From Cylindrodendrum hubeiense (lineage: Eukaryota; Ascomycota; Sordariomycetes; Hypocreales; Nectriaceae): DNA of 44,858 nucleotides. Location of the stretch: assembly GCA_014621425.1 (NCBI GenBank), contig JAANBB010000342.1, positions 1 through 44,858 on the forward strand, in the 5' to 3' direction. A model generated the notes under the pieces. It saw only the letters and a list, made by a program, of their open reading frames with translations, was not told where the DNA came from and made no database searches. A program made the translations under genes and the position numbers. This document shows, one piece after another, positions 1-10,271 of this stretch. Each line of letters opens with the position of its first letter. The stretch's first letter is position 1.

Positions 1-180
1 GACTCCGACGTGGGCATGGCGATGGCGACCCTGGCCAGCCTCCGTCTGCTCACGCGAGTGGGGGGCGCCGGCGACGTCATGGACCGCGGGGGTAAGTGGA
101 GGATCAATGTCGGTTGGGAGGTGATTCGCGGGATTGGGCGCAGTATAGGGGTTGAGGTGGAAGAGTGGTTAATCGATTGA
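1..180 (+). CDS. ORC5: Origin recognition complex subunit 5, C-terminal end (partial)
   Basis: Frame 1 is open from the window edge to a TGA at 178-180, giving the last 59 residues of a protein whose start lies outside. The tail has a short helix, then a segment reading KWRINVGWEVIRGIGRSIGV and ending EEWLID. This matches the pattern of the Orc5 winged-helix C-terminus, where a K-x-x-V-S-L-D-F-I-R-A-V-A-R-like helix precedes a final acidic, aromatic helix. In the family, Orc5 is an AAA+-related subunit of the six-part complex that marks replication origins. The assignment rests on about 30 residues recalled from the family, so it is moderate. The gene is convergent with the transporter gene at 620-2281. 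Confidence 0.55.
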   Translation, partial: DSDVGMAMATLASLRLLTRVGGAGDVMDRGGKWRINVGWEVIRGIGRSIGVEVEEWLID

Positions 181-207
181 TCGGGCTGATCGGGCTGATC
201 GGGCTGA
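178..207 (+). repeat. 9-bp tandem repeat after the ORC5 stop
   Basis: The unit TGATCGGGC occurs three times in perfect tandem from the stop codon at 178, followed by a partial TGATG. Because each unit starts with TGA in the coding frame, the reading frame meets four successive stops (178, 187, 196, 205). This makes termination here very secure. It is probably slippage-derived. Confidence 0.8.
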
Positions 208-619
208 TGAGGCAGTTGACCAGACTTTGATTCACAAAAATTACCGAAGCATTGACATCACGCAACATAGAGATAAGAACCCGCCCATGTCAATCATGTA
301 TTCGATGGTGTGAATCACACTCGTGTCTCATCTATCTCAAGCCAAGTTTAAAACCGTCCGTATCCATGTAATGATACAAGTTGTAGAACATTCCCCCGCC
401 GGTAATCGCAGGGGCAGTCATTTTCATTTTCTAAAAAATAAACGCCTGTCATCAATGATATGCCATAACCAAATCCCTAGTCTACATGTTTGGATCAGTA
501 TCCCTTCCAAACCAGGGTGTAAGATCCCGGCTCCTGTTGTAAAATAAAAAAATATCGGCACGTCAAAGGTGGAAGAGAAACACGCAAGCCGTCGTGCCTT
601 AAGTCGAGAAATGCGCTGT
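181..619. other. Convergent 3' intergenic region
   Basis: These 439 bp lie between the 3' ends of the ORC5-like gene (+) and the transporter gene (-). An AATAAA at about 435-440 could serve the + strand gene, and the A/T-rich stretch at 540-555 lies just beyond the transporter stop. Short ORFs here have no coding character. I see no gene. Confidence 0.5.
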
Positions 620-2281
620 TCAGGAGAAGCGGGCGACGCGGTCGCCGGTTCGCCAAGTGTCTTCCTGCTTCGTGCCCGGGGGAAGCCAGCCCGTGTTGCC
701 AGCAGACGGATCGCGGCGCCCGTTTTCATCCGACTTCTTGGCAATGGAGGTGCCGCGGCCGCGATACCCCTCGTTGAAGGGGTGAGCGCTCATGTCGGAG
801 CTCCGGGGAGATGCAACAAGATTCGACGACCTGTTGCCATTGGTGGTGAGAGGGAGCAGAGGACTCCTGTTGCCCTGCGCCATCATCTGAGCCTTGCGGT
901 CGGCCTTGTTACTCTCGCTAGTCCGGTCGTAAAGGTAGAGTCCCAAGAACGTGAGGGCGATTCCCACAGCCTGCATGGGCGTTGTCGGGTTCCGGAACCA
1001 TAGGATGGCCAAGACGATGACGAAAACACGCTTGATCAGACTGGCGACGGAGTATGTGACGGGAGAGACCATGGAGAGGAGGACAAAGGCGAGGATGTTC
1101 TGGGCCCAGTGGGAAATTCCGTTGAACGCAAACTCGAGGGACAATCGGCCGTGATCCATCGCATTGGGAGTGTTGGCCAGATCGACTGAGCCCTCATTGT
1201 AAACGTTCTTGATTAGTCCTAGGCCTTCGGTCCAGAACCAGATGGGCATGGTGAGGATGAAAGCCATGCCAGACGAGTAGCATAGTAGATTGAGCTTGTC
1301 CAGCTTCTTAGACGGGATGCCCGGAGCCTCAGCCTCGGCCTTTGCAGCTTCGTTGAACAGCTTCTTGGAGAAAATGTTCTGGGAGACAAAGATGATGGCA
1401 GCCAGAAACGCCTGGATGACGCCGATGAGCTCACCGCCGTAGGTTGTCTTCCCCGAACAGGCCAGCATGACACCCAGGGTCAGGGGGATGAGTGAGAGAT
1501 AGGTGGCCGTGGGGTACCTGATGTCGTATACGAATCTATAAGCGAAGACTGTGAAGAGCGGCGAAAGTCCCTTGATGGTGTGAACGAGAGAAACGGGAAT
1601 TTTGGACGTGGCCGCGGAGCTCAGCAGATGGCCACCAATTTGGAATACGGCGAGCGGCAGGGTGGTCATGATAACCTCTCGAGTCGGCTTTCGGATCGGA
1701 TACTGGAGGGCCGAGATCTTGGTTCGCAGGACGGGGAAGATGGTGGCAAGTTTGGCGACCGAGATACACAGCGACGAGACGAAGGCGAATTGAATGAGGG
1801 TGAGAGTCGCAGGCTTCGGAAAGGCGTTCAATATAGACTTGGAGGAGGTGTTTGTGAGGGCCGAGGAAGTGTACCACAACAGGCACAGGATCTATGTCGT
1901 GGAACGTCAGCACAGCACTTGGACTCGAGGCTGGTGGAAGGCAGATGTGAGACGTGAGAGGACAGAGTGGGAGTGGCGTACGACGAGCTTGGGGGATACC
2001 GGAGCCCTGAGGGCATCGGCAATCTCCTGGGCGTTCTGACTGACGCTGCCATTGCGGGCTCTGATGTTGCGAAAGGCATCGCCAAGACTCTTCTGTCTGG
2101 AGTGACCGCGGTTCGCGGGCGACCAGCCGGACTGGTTGAGGTCTGGGCGGCCGACGGGGAGCCAGCGATCGGTGGTTCGGGGAGGGCCGACGTTGGCGAA
2201 GCTGGGCGGCGGCTTGTGCGGGCTCGGGGATCGCGAGAGGACGCCCATCGGCGGATCTATGAGGTCGGGGAACTTTTCCAT
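620..2281 (-). CDS. SLY41: SLY41-type triose-phosphate/nucleotide-sugar transporter family protein
   Basis: Two exons, complement(620..1891, 1982..2281), give 523 aa. The 90-nt intron begins GTACGC at 1981, has a GCTGAC branch point and ends CATAG at 1892; both junctions are phase 0. Residues 1-100 are a hydrophilic, Ser/Pro-rich N-terminus. Residues about 100-415 are a multi-pass TPT/EamA-like domain starting ILCLLWYTSSALTNTSSKSI and including PVSLVHTIKGLSPLFTVFAYR and a Lys-Arg before the last helices. About 110 polar residues follow and are probably cytosolic. The family (plastid triose-phosphate translocators, yeast Sly41, SLC35E) exchanges phosphorylated sugars or nucleotide sugars. Yeast Sly41 is an ER/Golgi protein found as a suppressor of Ypt1 loss. 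The substrate cannot be read from sequence. The ORF seen from 1879 starts at TTG and is not the true start. Confidence 0.82.
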
Positions 2282-3377
2282 GACGGGATCGAGGACCGGT
2301 GACGGCGGTGGTTTATCGGGTGGTTTGTAGAGGGGAGGCTCGCGACGTCAGCGGCCCTTTGACTGGGGGCTGCGTGCGACGGCGACGGCGACGGCGGCAA
2401 CGTGGCCGAAAAGTGATGCGCGGAGGATGCAAACGAGCGACAGAGGGAGGATTGAAGGGAGTGCGAGACGGGAGGCGGGTTACGGGTGATGGATCCGTGT
2501 GGTCATGCTTATCGACGGCCTGGAGGTGGACAGAGCCGAGACACGCCAGATGTTGCGAAGTCGAAAGTGGATGAAGGAGAGAGATGACGACGCTGGCTGG
2601 CCGGCGACGGGTGACAAGGGGATCAAGTTCCGGCGCCTACGAAGCACTACCTACCATGTAAGTACGGAGTACGGAGTACGGATTACGGATACGGCTGCGA
2701 AAGATGGCATCGCAGGGGCACAGTCTGCTGCGCCCCGCGGAGGAGCAAGCCGCTGGCTGAGAAATTGACATTGAAGCTGAAGGACACGACGGGTGCTGTT
2801 GGCTCAAGCTACAGGACCTGGTGCGCCATGTCCATGTCCATGTCTTTTGTCACTCCATCGTCGCATTCTTTCGGCTATTATTAACCCAGGGGCGCCAAGC
2901 TCACAAGTCCCTCGCCACCGGTTTCGTGGCGCCTGCGCGGGTCGCGCCATTTCCCTTTTGGGCACTTTGCCGCACTTGTCCCGACTGCCGCGCCCCGCTA
3001 GTACCATTATGGTCCGATAAGCTGATAACGCATAAGCGCGCCTAAGCGCAGCTGGCCCTTTTTTTTTCTCACAGGCTGCTACGGGGCTCGCTCGCTCGCT
3101 CGTGAGGCTGCTACTGATGCGCGAAAGACTCCACCTCACTAAACCAGCCTGCGCATGCTCGTCCAACTTTCTTCCACCCCGTCCATCACGCACCCCTCCA
3201 GGCCATTTAGAGCTCCCCTCATCGCGCTGTGGGTATGGGAAGAGACCCCAAGCAGTTTATTGTTACGCTCGCGGGTTTCTACGCCATCTTCCAGCTCCTG
3301 ACTCAGGTCTCCAATCCCGCCGCGTCTCCCAAGCACTTCCTGGTCGCGACGAGCCCGTCGCCAACCCCGGATTCGCC
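2282..3377. promoter_or_regulatory. Divergent promoter region, SLY41 / SF3B2
   Basis: About 1.1 kb separate two divergent start codons, so both promoters and 5' leaders must lie here. A GC-rich repeat-like stretch (2380-2400) sits near the transporter start. A poly-T tract followed by CTCACAG (3061-3074) could be the acceptor of a 5'-leader intron of SF3B2, and a (GCTC)n run follows at about 3085-3101. ORFs inside look non-coding. No specific operator was recognised. Confidence 0.4.
2661..2694 (+). repeat. 7-bp tandem repeat (AGTACGG)n
   Basis: Three perfect AGTACGG units (2661-2681) are followed by degenerate ATTACGG and ATACGG copies. The repeat sits in the SLY41/SF3B2 divergent intergenic region. 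No function is evident. Confidence 0.8.
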
Positions 3378-5243
3378 ATGGCGGCCCCCAAAATGACCAA
3401 GAACCAGATGAGGAGGGCGAAGAAGAAGGAACAGAAGAAGGTCCAGGCAGAGGTGCGCCCGACTCCCCCGCTTCCTCCCCCCTGTTGTATCACATATGCT
3501 GACGCGCCACAGACTGTTGCCGCGAAGCCCGAAGAGTCGACAACCGACGAGAAGCCCGAAGAGAGCGAAGCTGTTGCCCAGCCCGTGTCGGATCTCGAGG
3601 TGAAGAAGACCGATGATTCAGTCGATGCCGCGCCCGCCGACGGACCAGAGCTGGACGAGGAGCTGGACGAGGACCCGGCTTTCGCCATGTACAAGGATAT
3701 CTTCTCCAAGTTCGGCGCATCGCTTCAGGAGGACGAGGTTGCTAAGGAGGCAAACGCCGGAAACCAGGGAACGGTATTCTTCGGTGACGACGACGAGATC
3801 CCCGACGAGGATGACGAGAGTGGTCCCCCGAAGCTGTCCAAGAAGAAGAGAAAGCTACTCAACAAACTGTCGATTGCCGAGCTCAAGGCTCTCGTCAAGA
3901 TTCCCGAGGTGGTAGAATGGCAGGATATCTCCGCGTCGGATCCCCGTTTGCTCGTACAGATCAAGGCTCAGCGAAATGTGGTGCCCGTGCCAACACATTG
4001 GTCTTTGAAGAGGGAGTACCTCTCCTCCAAGAGGGGTATCGAGAAGCCTCCCTTCCGTCTCCCCAAATTCATCGCCGAGACTGGAATTACCGAGATGCGA
4101 GATGCCGTCCTCGAAAAGCAGGCCGAACAATCCCTAAAGCAGAAGCAGCGTGAGCGAGTCGCGCCCAAGATGGGCAAACTCGACATCGACTACCAGAGAC
4201 TCTACGACGCCTTCTTCCGATTCCAGACGAAGCCTGAGCTGACGCGATTTGGCGAGGTCTACTACGAGGGCAAGGAGAGCGAGGTTGACTACCAGCATTT
4301 CCGACCCGGTGATCTCACCGAGGGAACCAAGGAAGCCCTCGGAGTACCTCCTGGCGCACCGCCACCTTGGTTGATCAACCAACAACGATTCGGCCCCCCT
4401 CCTTCTTATCCCACAATGAAGATCCCCGGCTTGAACGCGCCACCACCCCAAGGAGGCTCATGGGGCTTCCACCCCGGTGGCTGGGGCAAGCCGCCAGTCG
4501 ACGAATTTAATCGTCCGCTCTATGGTGGTGATGTCTTTGGCCTCACTGCCCAGAACGGCGCACAGAACCAGGCTGCCGCCCAGGCTGCAGCACCAACCGG
4601 CGAGACTGTTGAGCGCACCCTCTGGGGTGAGCTGCAACCGCGTGAGGAGGAAGAGTCGGAAGAGGAGTCTGAAGAAGAGTCTGAGGAGGACGAGGATGAG
4701 GACGCCCCCGACGGACTGGAGACGCCCAGTGGCCTTGAGACTCCCGGCGGCTACGCCAGTACAGTCCAGCCTGACTACGGCACTGGAGTTGAGACGTCAA
4801 TCGGAGGTGAGATGGATCTGCGCAAGGAACGTCGTGGCGGATACGACACGGAAGAGTCGAGCGCTCCTCGCTCGGCCTACACCGTCCTCCCCGAGCGACA
4901 AGTCCGTGCCGAGGGCTTCTTCGGCAGCGACCGTGTCTACGACCTCAAGCAGGCCCAGCGCTCTGGTATGCCTGTGCTGGGTTCCGAGGACGACTCCCGC
5001 AAGCGCAAGAAGCCTGGTGACATTGACGTGGCGCTCGACGTGGACTCGCTACACCAGAACGACGGCATCAGCAAGGATGACCTGCGGCGCAAGTTCGAGG
5101 ATGGTAAGAAGGAGGACGGCATCGGTGCCAAGTGGGCGTACGATGACGATCTCACCGACATGATTGCGCAGGAAAGCCGGAAGCGGCAGAAGACTGAGAC
5201 GGAGCTGAACGAGAAGAAGAAGCAAAGCAAGCATAGATTCTAA
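3378..5243 (+). CDS. SF3B2: U2 snRNP component SF3B2 (SAP145/Cus1)
   Basis: Exons 3378..3452 and 3513..5243 give 601 aa. The protein is the SF3b subunit that helps anchor U2 snRNP at the branch point and pairs with SF3B4/Hsh49. The N-terminus (MTKNQMRRAKKKEQKK within the first 25 residues) is the typical basic start. Acidic segments follow at about 35-130, then a DUF382 region at about 145-275 (LLNKLSIAELKALV, then VVEWQDISASDPRLLVQIKA), then the PSP region at about 265-320 (DYQHFRPGDLTEGTKEALG) and the WGFHPGGWGKPPVDEFNRPL motif. The ATG at 3378 was chosen because it starts the conserved N-terminus, although the frame stays open upstream to 3102 (ATG at 3117). The 60-nt intron is a multiple of three and has no stop, so an unspliced message would add 20 residues. 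Confidence 0.93.
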   Translation: MAAPKMTKNQMRRAKKKEQKKVQAEVRPTPPLPPPCCITYADAPQTVAAKPEESTTDEKPEESEAVAQPVSDLEVKKTDDSVDAAPADGPELDEELDEDPAFAMYKDIFSKFGASLQEDEVAKEANAGNQGTVFFGDDDEIPDEDDESGPPKLSKKKRKLLNKLSIAELKALVKIPEVVEWQDISASDPRLLVQIKAQRNVVPVPTHWSLKREYLSSKRGIEKPPFRLPKFIAETGITEMRDAVLEKQAEQSLKQKQRERVAPKMGKLDIDYQRLYDAFFRFQTKPELTRFGEVYYEGKESEVDYQHFRPGDLTEGTKEALGVPPGAPPPWLINQQRFGPPPSYPTMKIPGLNAPPPQGGSWGFHPGGWGKPPVDEFNRPLYGGDVFGLTAQNGAQNQAAAQAAAPTGETVERTLWGELQPREEEESEEESEEESEEDEDEDAPDGLETPSGLETPGGYASTVQPDYGTGVETSIGGEMDLRKERRGGYDTEESSAPRSAYTVLPERQVRAEGFFGSDRVYDLKQAQRSGMPVLGSEDDSRKRKKPGDIDVALDVDSLHQNDGISKDDLRRKFEDGKKEDGIGAKWAYDDDLTDMIAQESRKRQKTETELNEKKKQSKHRF

Positions 5244-5578
5244 TGAAGCTGTCCTTGTAGCATCAGGATGAGCTAGATACGGATTGGTGGGTGGTGAAGC
5301 ATGCATATGTGGAGGAGGGAATGGGTATTGTAAGATGTTGCTGGGCCGGAGCGGGTCTTGGCTGGCGTTTTTGAGAAGTCATTTATAGGCAAGAATAGGG
5401 CAAATACCATGCTTGTTGAGGTTGTACGGATGGTCTTGAGCCGCGAGTCGTTGGCGAATATCAAATGTCTTCCGTGCGACTGTCAACACATTTTGATCCA
5501 TTCCACGTCTCTGGTCTCTACCCAAGAGCTACAGTATTTATCAGTTCAGCTACCATCTTTGACCGTCAGCGCCTCTAA
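5244..5578. other. Convergent 3' intergenic region
   Basis: These 335 bp lie between the SF3B2 stop and the stop of the DUF7580-type gene. The stretch holds only 3' UTR-type sequence, with no hairpin or ORF of note. Confidence 0.5.
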
Positions 5579-7420
5579 TTAAGAGTTTCTGCCGGAATAG
5601 GCTGAGTTGTCACTATCGTCATTCAAGTCATGACCTGCAATCATATCCTCCAAAGCTCCCACAACACTCATGTACGCGGCTCTTTGAAGTCTTGGGTTCT
5701 CCAAATCATGGCCCTTCCCGAAGCCACAACTCAAACACTGTTGGACAATATTGCGGTACTTTTCACTGAACTTCGAGTGCTCAGCCGCTTTTCGCACTTC
5801 TGCTACGTTGGCCGGATCCAAATCCTCCCATTTCTCAATCCCAATAAGGGCAACGCCTAGGCTCCAGAGTGGTGTGTTGTTTATGCCAGTTCTTAATAGT
5901 TCATCCTCAGTTGCTTGTGACAATCCAGTGCTGTTGGGGGTCATCACCCCCTGCATGGCAGCATCCCCTTCCTCTAAGTCTGCTCCCATATGTAGTGTCT
6001 GCAGAGCAGAGGAAATTTCGGCATCTTTTGCGAGAAATGACAAGTCCCGCAAGCGCCAGCATTCGCTAAGCCATGGTGTGGAATGATACGTCAGAGCTGC
6101 AATCGCGATGGATCGCGCAACGTTGAGGCGATTCTCAATCGAGACAAACTCTCTAGCTGACTCGTTGAGAATGGTGTGTAGCGGATATGCGCCTTTTGTC
6201 GTCCAAATACAATCGTTTGCGGAGGAAACGGGGTAGAAACTATGACGAAATCCCCAGTCCGACTCTATAGGGGAGTCCACGAAACAGGGTGGATCGAATG
6301 ATGCCTCGATGGACATCGCAGGTTTGCTAAGATCAAGGCACGCATCATGAGAGGCCCTCAAATCGTACGTGACAGCGACTGGAACTTCGTTTTCCGAGAT
6401 GGATTCTACTGATATAGATGACCATCCACGTGTTCCCTCCGCAAAGCTCACTCTCTTCTGACGCTTAGGGAGGTTATGACTTTCACTGTAATCGGAGGGC
6501 GGGGATGGAAGAGATTTCTGGAGAGTCTGATCGAACCATTTTAGGGGCTGTGACCGGACTGTTAGATGGGCAACGTGCGTCATTGTATTTGCCTCGATAT
6601 CGCTGGCCACGACATCGATTTGAAGGCTGTCTTTGGGTTGACCCCTCTTCTTGGCCTCGAGAAAAATCTTGATAGAGTGTCTTGTGTGAGTAGACTGGGT
6701 ACAACTCCAAGCCCCCTTCAGGTCGCTGTGTAATGCCTTCAAGGCTCGCCGAACCTCGCACATGGCCCCATAGTTGCCGGAGACATGGCGTTTATGGTCA
6801 TGCTTCGGGGGCCTAACTAGCTCTTTGAGAAGGTATAATTGCTCGCGAAGAGTTTTGAGGGATCGGTTAGCTTCGCTCAGTTCTTCGTATGCCTCCCCGA
6901 AGCTCTCCATGGAGAAGGAGAGCCGTGTTTTCTTTCGTAAACGGGCGATGGTATCAGCCAGAGGCTCCTCCTAGATTTGGTTACGCCGTTAGATCATAAT
7001 TCAGATGGTGGGCAACTCAAGGTTGAGACACACTTCCTTTCTCTCCTTTGTAAGCGCGTCAAAACACTGAAGTTGGCTGCCCAACTTGGCCAAGGACTCA
7101 TTAACATCGTCTATTGATTCGATGTAATCTTCATAGTAAACTCCGAGGTTATTTTTGAGGTCAGACTCAAGCTTCGGGTCGAGCCTAGTATTATCTTCTG
7201 GGTTCGAAAGCATGGTGCAGGCTGCATGGTCACCCACTGCTAGTCGGAGAAAGATCCTGCACTCCAGTTTGAGAATCCTGTGTTCCTGCGTGAATCTCCG
7301 GTGAACTTTCCGCAATTCGGCTGAGTAATTTCTAAAGATATTGAGCTTAGAACGAAGGGCAGTCCCGGATTTGAACGCCAGGGAGATCAAAGGAACGATC
7401 CCAACAGCAAGTTCGGCCAT
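5579..7420 (-). CDS. DUF7580-type fungal protein with N-terminal helical region
   Basis: Exons complement(5579..6970, 7034..7420) give 592 aa. The intron is GTGTGT..ATCTAG, with a CTAAC branch and both junctions in phase 0. The start is the ATG at 7420 (MAELAVGIVPLISLAFKSGT); the longer frame begins at a TTG. Residues 1-200 are predicted helical and leucine-rich, like the N-terminal bundles of many fungal multidomain proteins. A basic patch (NLPKRQKRVSF) lies near 330. Residues about 420-575 carry the pattern I recall for DUF7580: NVARSIAIAALTYHSTPWL, then PLWSLGVALIGIEKWEDL, then QQCLSCGFGKGHDL. That pattern loosely recalls a degenerate kinase C-lobe (inference only). No catalytic motif is seen, so the function is unknown. 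The gene is divergent from the zinc-finger gene, with 421 bp between the two starts. Confidence 0.75.
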
Positions 7421-7841
7421 TATGTAAACGATGGGATTCAGGGACTCTCGATCTTCAAGAATCAGAAACAAAGCAATAGAAGCAAGTAAAAATGTGAATA
7501 TGGGAAGATAAAGCTAAAAGGGACTAACACGAAGTGAGATTCACGAAGGAGGGGTTTTCAGATCAGGCCGTTTCCCGCTCAGCCTGGTTTGTGTTCAGGA
7601 AGGTCAACTCGGCTGATTTAGCCACTCTGCATGCACAGCCAACATTTGGGCTGCCTTGTGGTGCGCCTAACACATGCCAGCTATGATATGTACGAATACC
7701 TACACATGTGTGAAGTGCTGCGCCACAGAGCCTGATCGGCCAAGTCTCATGGGGGGTCTTGGGCTGCCATTCTCCCCCCCCGTTCGGAACCCCGTCATTT
7801 TCTGGAACTTACCAGCTCAACTCAAGCCAGAGAGTCTCGAG
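7421..7841. promoter_or_regulatory. Shared divergent promoter, DUF7580 gene / zinc-finger gene
   Basis: Only 421 bp separate the two start codons, so both promoters share it. An in-frame ATG at 7749 could extend the zinc-finger protein by 31 residues, but that sequence looks like leader. No recognisable TATA box or operator was found. Confidence 0.4.
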
Positions 7842-10004
7842 ATGGAAAATACAGTACATGAAGCAGATTATGCATCTAAGGTTGAAGATTGGTCGATGGA
7901 TGCTCCTGAAGCCAATGACCAAAGTGTGCTGAGTCTTCTCTGCGCTGCATGCATCTCAACTTTCAACCAAATCTTCATATCGAAAACTACCGAACACCAC
8001 TCTGATTCATACGTTCGGAGAAGCTTAGGCCGCAGCCGAAGCGGAATTATACTCTGGTCAGATGCACATGGTGTGGCTGAAGGTGACATCGATAATATCA
8101 TCAGTCAGTCGAGAATTCTCCGGCGAGAAGTATTGCAGTTATTGATTGACATCGCGAAAACCCTCAGTCACCGTATGAATCTTCCTAGTCTGCCACATCC
8201 TAGGCTATATGTCGCTAACTGAATTTTCAAGGACTGATACCAGTGCTTCATCTGGGGGAAATCACTGATACATATGACCTGGACCATTGGACACAAGAAG
8301 CCTCTACCACGGTTAACGAAGACTATGAGGATGGGGAATCCAACGAGAGCGACAGCGACGAGTCTGAGATATCTGTTTCAAACGAGTTGGATGATATACT
8401 TGACCAACTGGAAGTTGATACCAAGTACTTGATTGAGTTGGACTCTCTTTTTCGCGCCCCACCACTTGATTCGAAATTATCGCTCTCCAAATATGATAAT
8501 ATCGTCTGCCCACAGTCACAACCCTTCCTTCAAATCGTCAGGCATCGATTCCCCAACACCAGGGATGATTTGGCTTATTTCTTGGCCGAGTTCTTGACCA
8601 GGGCCACCTCGCAGCAAAGGGAACGCCGGAGAGAAGCCCAAGAGTTGAACTCGAAGGATGATAAAGTTGGAGAGCTGGATGATCGCACCATTACAACCAA
8701 ACATACACGATCAACTCGAGATTCCGGATATGGGTCATCGCTAAATCCTCGCAGTGGGTATGAGAAATCATTGGTGACAGTGATGACGTATCAAAGCAAC
8801 AGCGGCCATCCTTTGCGCATCCCACGTTTGCCAGAGGGAGCAAAGAAAGGCAACCCTTTTACTTGTACCAGCTGTGGACGGACGGTCCGCATCACCAACC
8901 AGTCGGCTTGGAAGTGAGTTTCCGTGCAAACACAGAAAGCCAACGGATTATTAACAGGAATATAAGAAAGCATTTTTACGAAGACTTGCAACCCTGGGTT
9001 TGCCTTGACGTAAAATGCTCTCGTGGTAACGAGCCATTTAAGACACAAGGCGAGTGGCTTCTTCATCTTGGAAAAGACCATGCCTACGCCCCATGTTGGA
9101 AGTCGGTTGAATGTCCTCTATGCTTGCAGTCAATACAGGAGGGAATGAAAAGCATCACCCGCCATCTTGCCAATCACATGGAAATATTATCTCTGGTTGT
9201 GTTCTCCACAGATGAGGTCGAATTAAAAGTCCCATCAGTGGCCTCTGATGAGAGTCATATCATGTCAACGGGCCAGGTACGTTAACTCTGTTGTCTTGAA
9301 TTTGTGAGGTTGGATGCCAAAGTATATTCTCACAATGTTGGCTAATTATTGTCAACGTAAATGAAACCCCCATTTTCAATATGAATAACTAACAAAGCCT
9401 TAGCCGAATGAGCCGTTGAAGCGGTGTAGTGTCTGCAAACTGCCGCTATGGGTCCATGACCAAGGTAGTAGCATTTCGTATGAGTGCCCAGAATGCGGCG
9501 AAAACATTCAACCTCTCCAATACGACGGTTCTGCCGAAGCAACTAGCTCATCGAAAGAGAAGTTTTTCGAGGGAGTGGAAGAATTCAACCCCGAGAATCT
9601 CCGTCAAGGCATGTTCAAGGAAATTGATGTTCCTTTAAAAGTCTCTCCAGACCATAATGGCCGTTATCCTTGTCCCATACGCGAATGCGGCCGGTTGTTC
9701 AATATGTTGACTGCGCTTCGGTAAGCCAAGTTCTGAGAAACCACCTAAAATGAATGAGAAAACTGACGTGACCTCCAGTAAACATCATCGACACCACACA
9801 CGTCCAGTTGTGTGCCCCGTGGATGGATGTATGGCACGTGTTGCGTTTCAGAGGGACATGAAAAGGCACTTGGCATCCCGTCATAAATCAGTGGCTAAAC
9901 AATATGGCGTTACCGTCAAGCGGCTGGAATGTGGCATCTGCTTCAAGACTTTCACGAGGCAAGATCATTTTTTTAGACACCAAAGGCATAATCATTCGTC
10001 TTAA
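7842..10004 (+). CDS. AcuF-like C2H2 zinc-finger protein
   Basis: Five exons (7842..8172, 8232..8913, 8958..9276, 9404..9720, 9779..10004) give 624 aa, and every junction keeps phase. Residues 1-260 are a helical and then acidic fungal N-terminal region, including FLQIVRHRFPNTRDDLAYFL. From about 310 comes the hallmark LRIPRLPEGAKKGNPFTCTS, then a degenerate cluster: FTCTSCG, WVCLDVKC with HLGKDH, and VECPLCL with RHLANHMEIL. This order matches the fungal family labelled oxidoreductase acuF-like C2H2. A CxxC/CxxC ribbon (RCSVCKLP, ECPECGENI) follows at about 450. Three canonical C2H2 fingers lie at about 530-622 (CPIREC, CPVDGC, CGICFKTF). This suggests a nuclear DNA- or RNA-binding role; the target is unknown. 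The frame stays open for 88 codons after the TAA. Confidence 0.8.
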
Positions 10005-10271
10005 TCCACCCATGCGACTAAGAATTCGTCTGCACGAGCAGCCGCTCAGTCAGCTTCAGTATCTCTTCCGGGTGACCCTATACCATCGTCAGCCCCGAGT
10101 TTGTCTGAGGGGGCCGCGATGGCGCTTCTTCGTCTTCAAGAAGCCGCCAGGAAGGACGGTGCTGCAAATACTGCGGTGCTATCCCGCAACAAACCTCTCA
10201 CGACCTGGCCTGCGCAAAATACTGAAGAATACCGCGCTGATCAAGGAAGTAGCGGTGGGTCGGGCAACTGA
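10002..10271 (+). other. Open in-frame continuation past the zinc-finger gene's TAA
   Basis: After TAA at 10002-10004 the same frame runs 88 codons to a TGA at 10269-10271. The extension reads like real protein (Ser/Ala-rich, then GAAMALLRLQEAARKDGAAN, then NKPLTTWPAQNTEEYRADQG). No intron of credible size removes the TAA; the only nearby GT..AG pair is 25 nt. It is either a recent nonsense change that shortened the protein, stop readthrough, a sequence error, or chance. Confidence 0.5.

Noticed and set aside
178..207. CRISPR-like or regulatory direct repeats after ORC5
   Set aside because: Three gapless 9-bp units without spacers are a slippage repeat, and CRISPR arrays are not expected in this fungal DNA.
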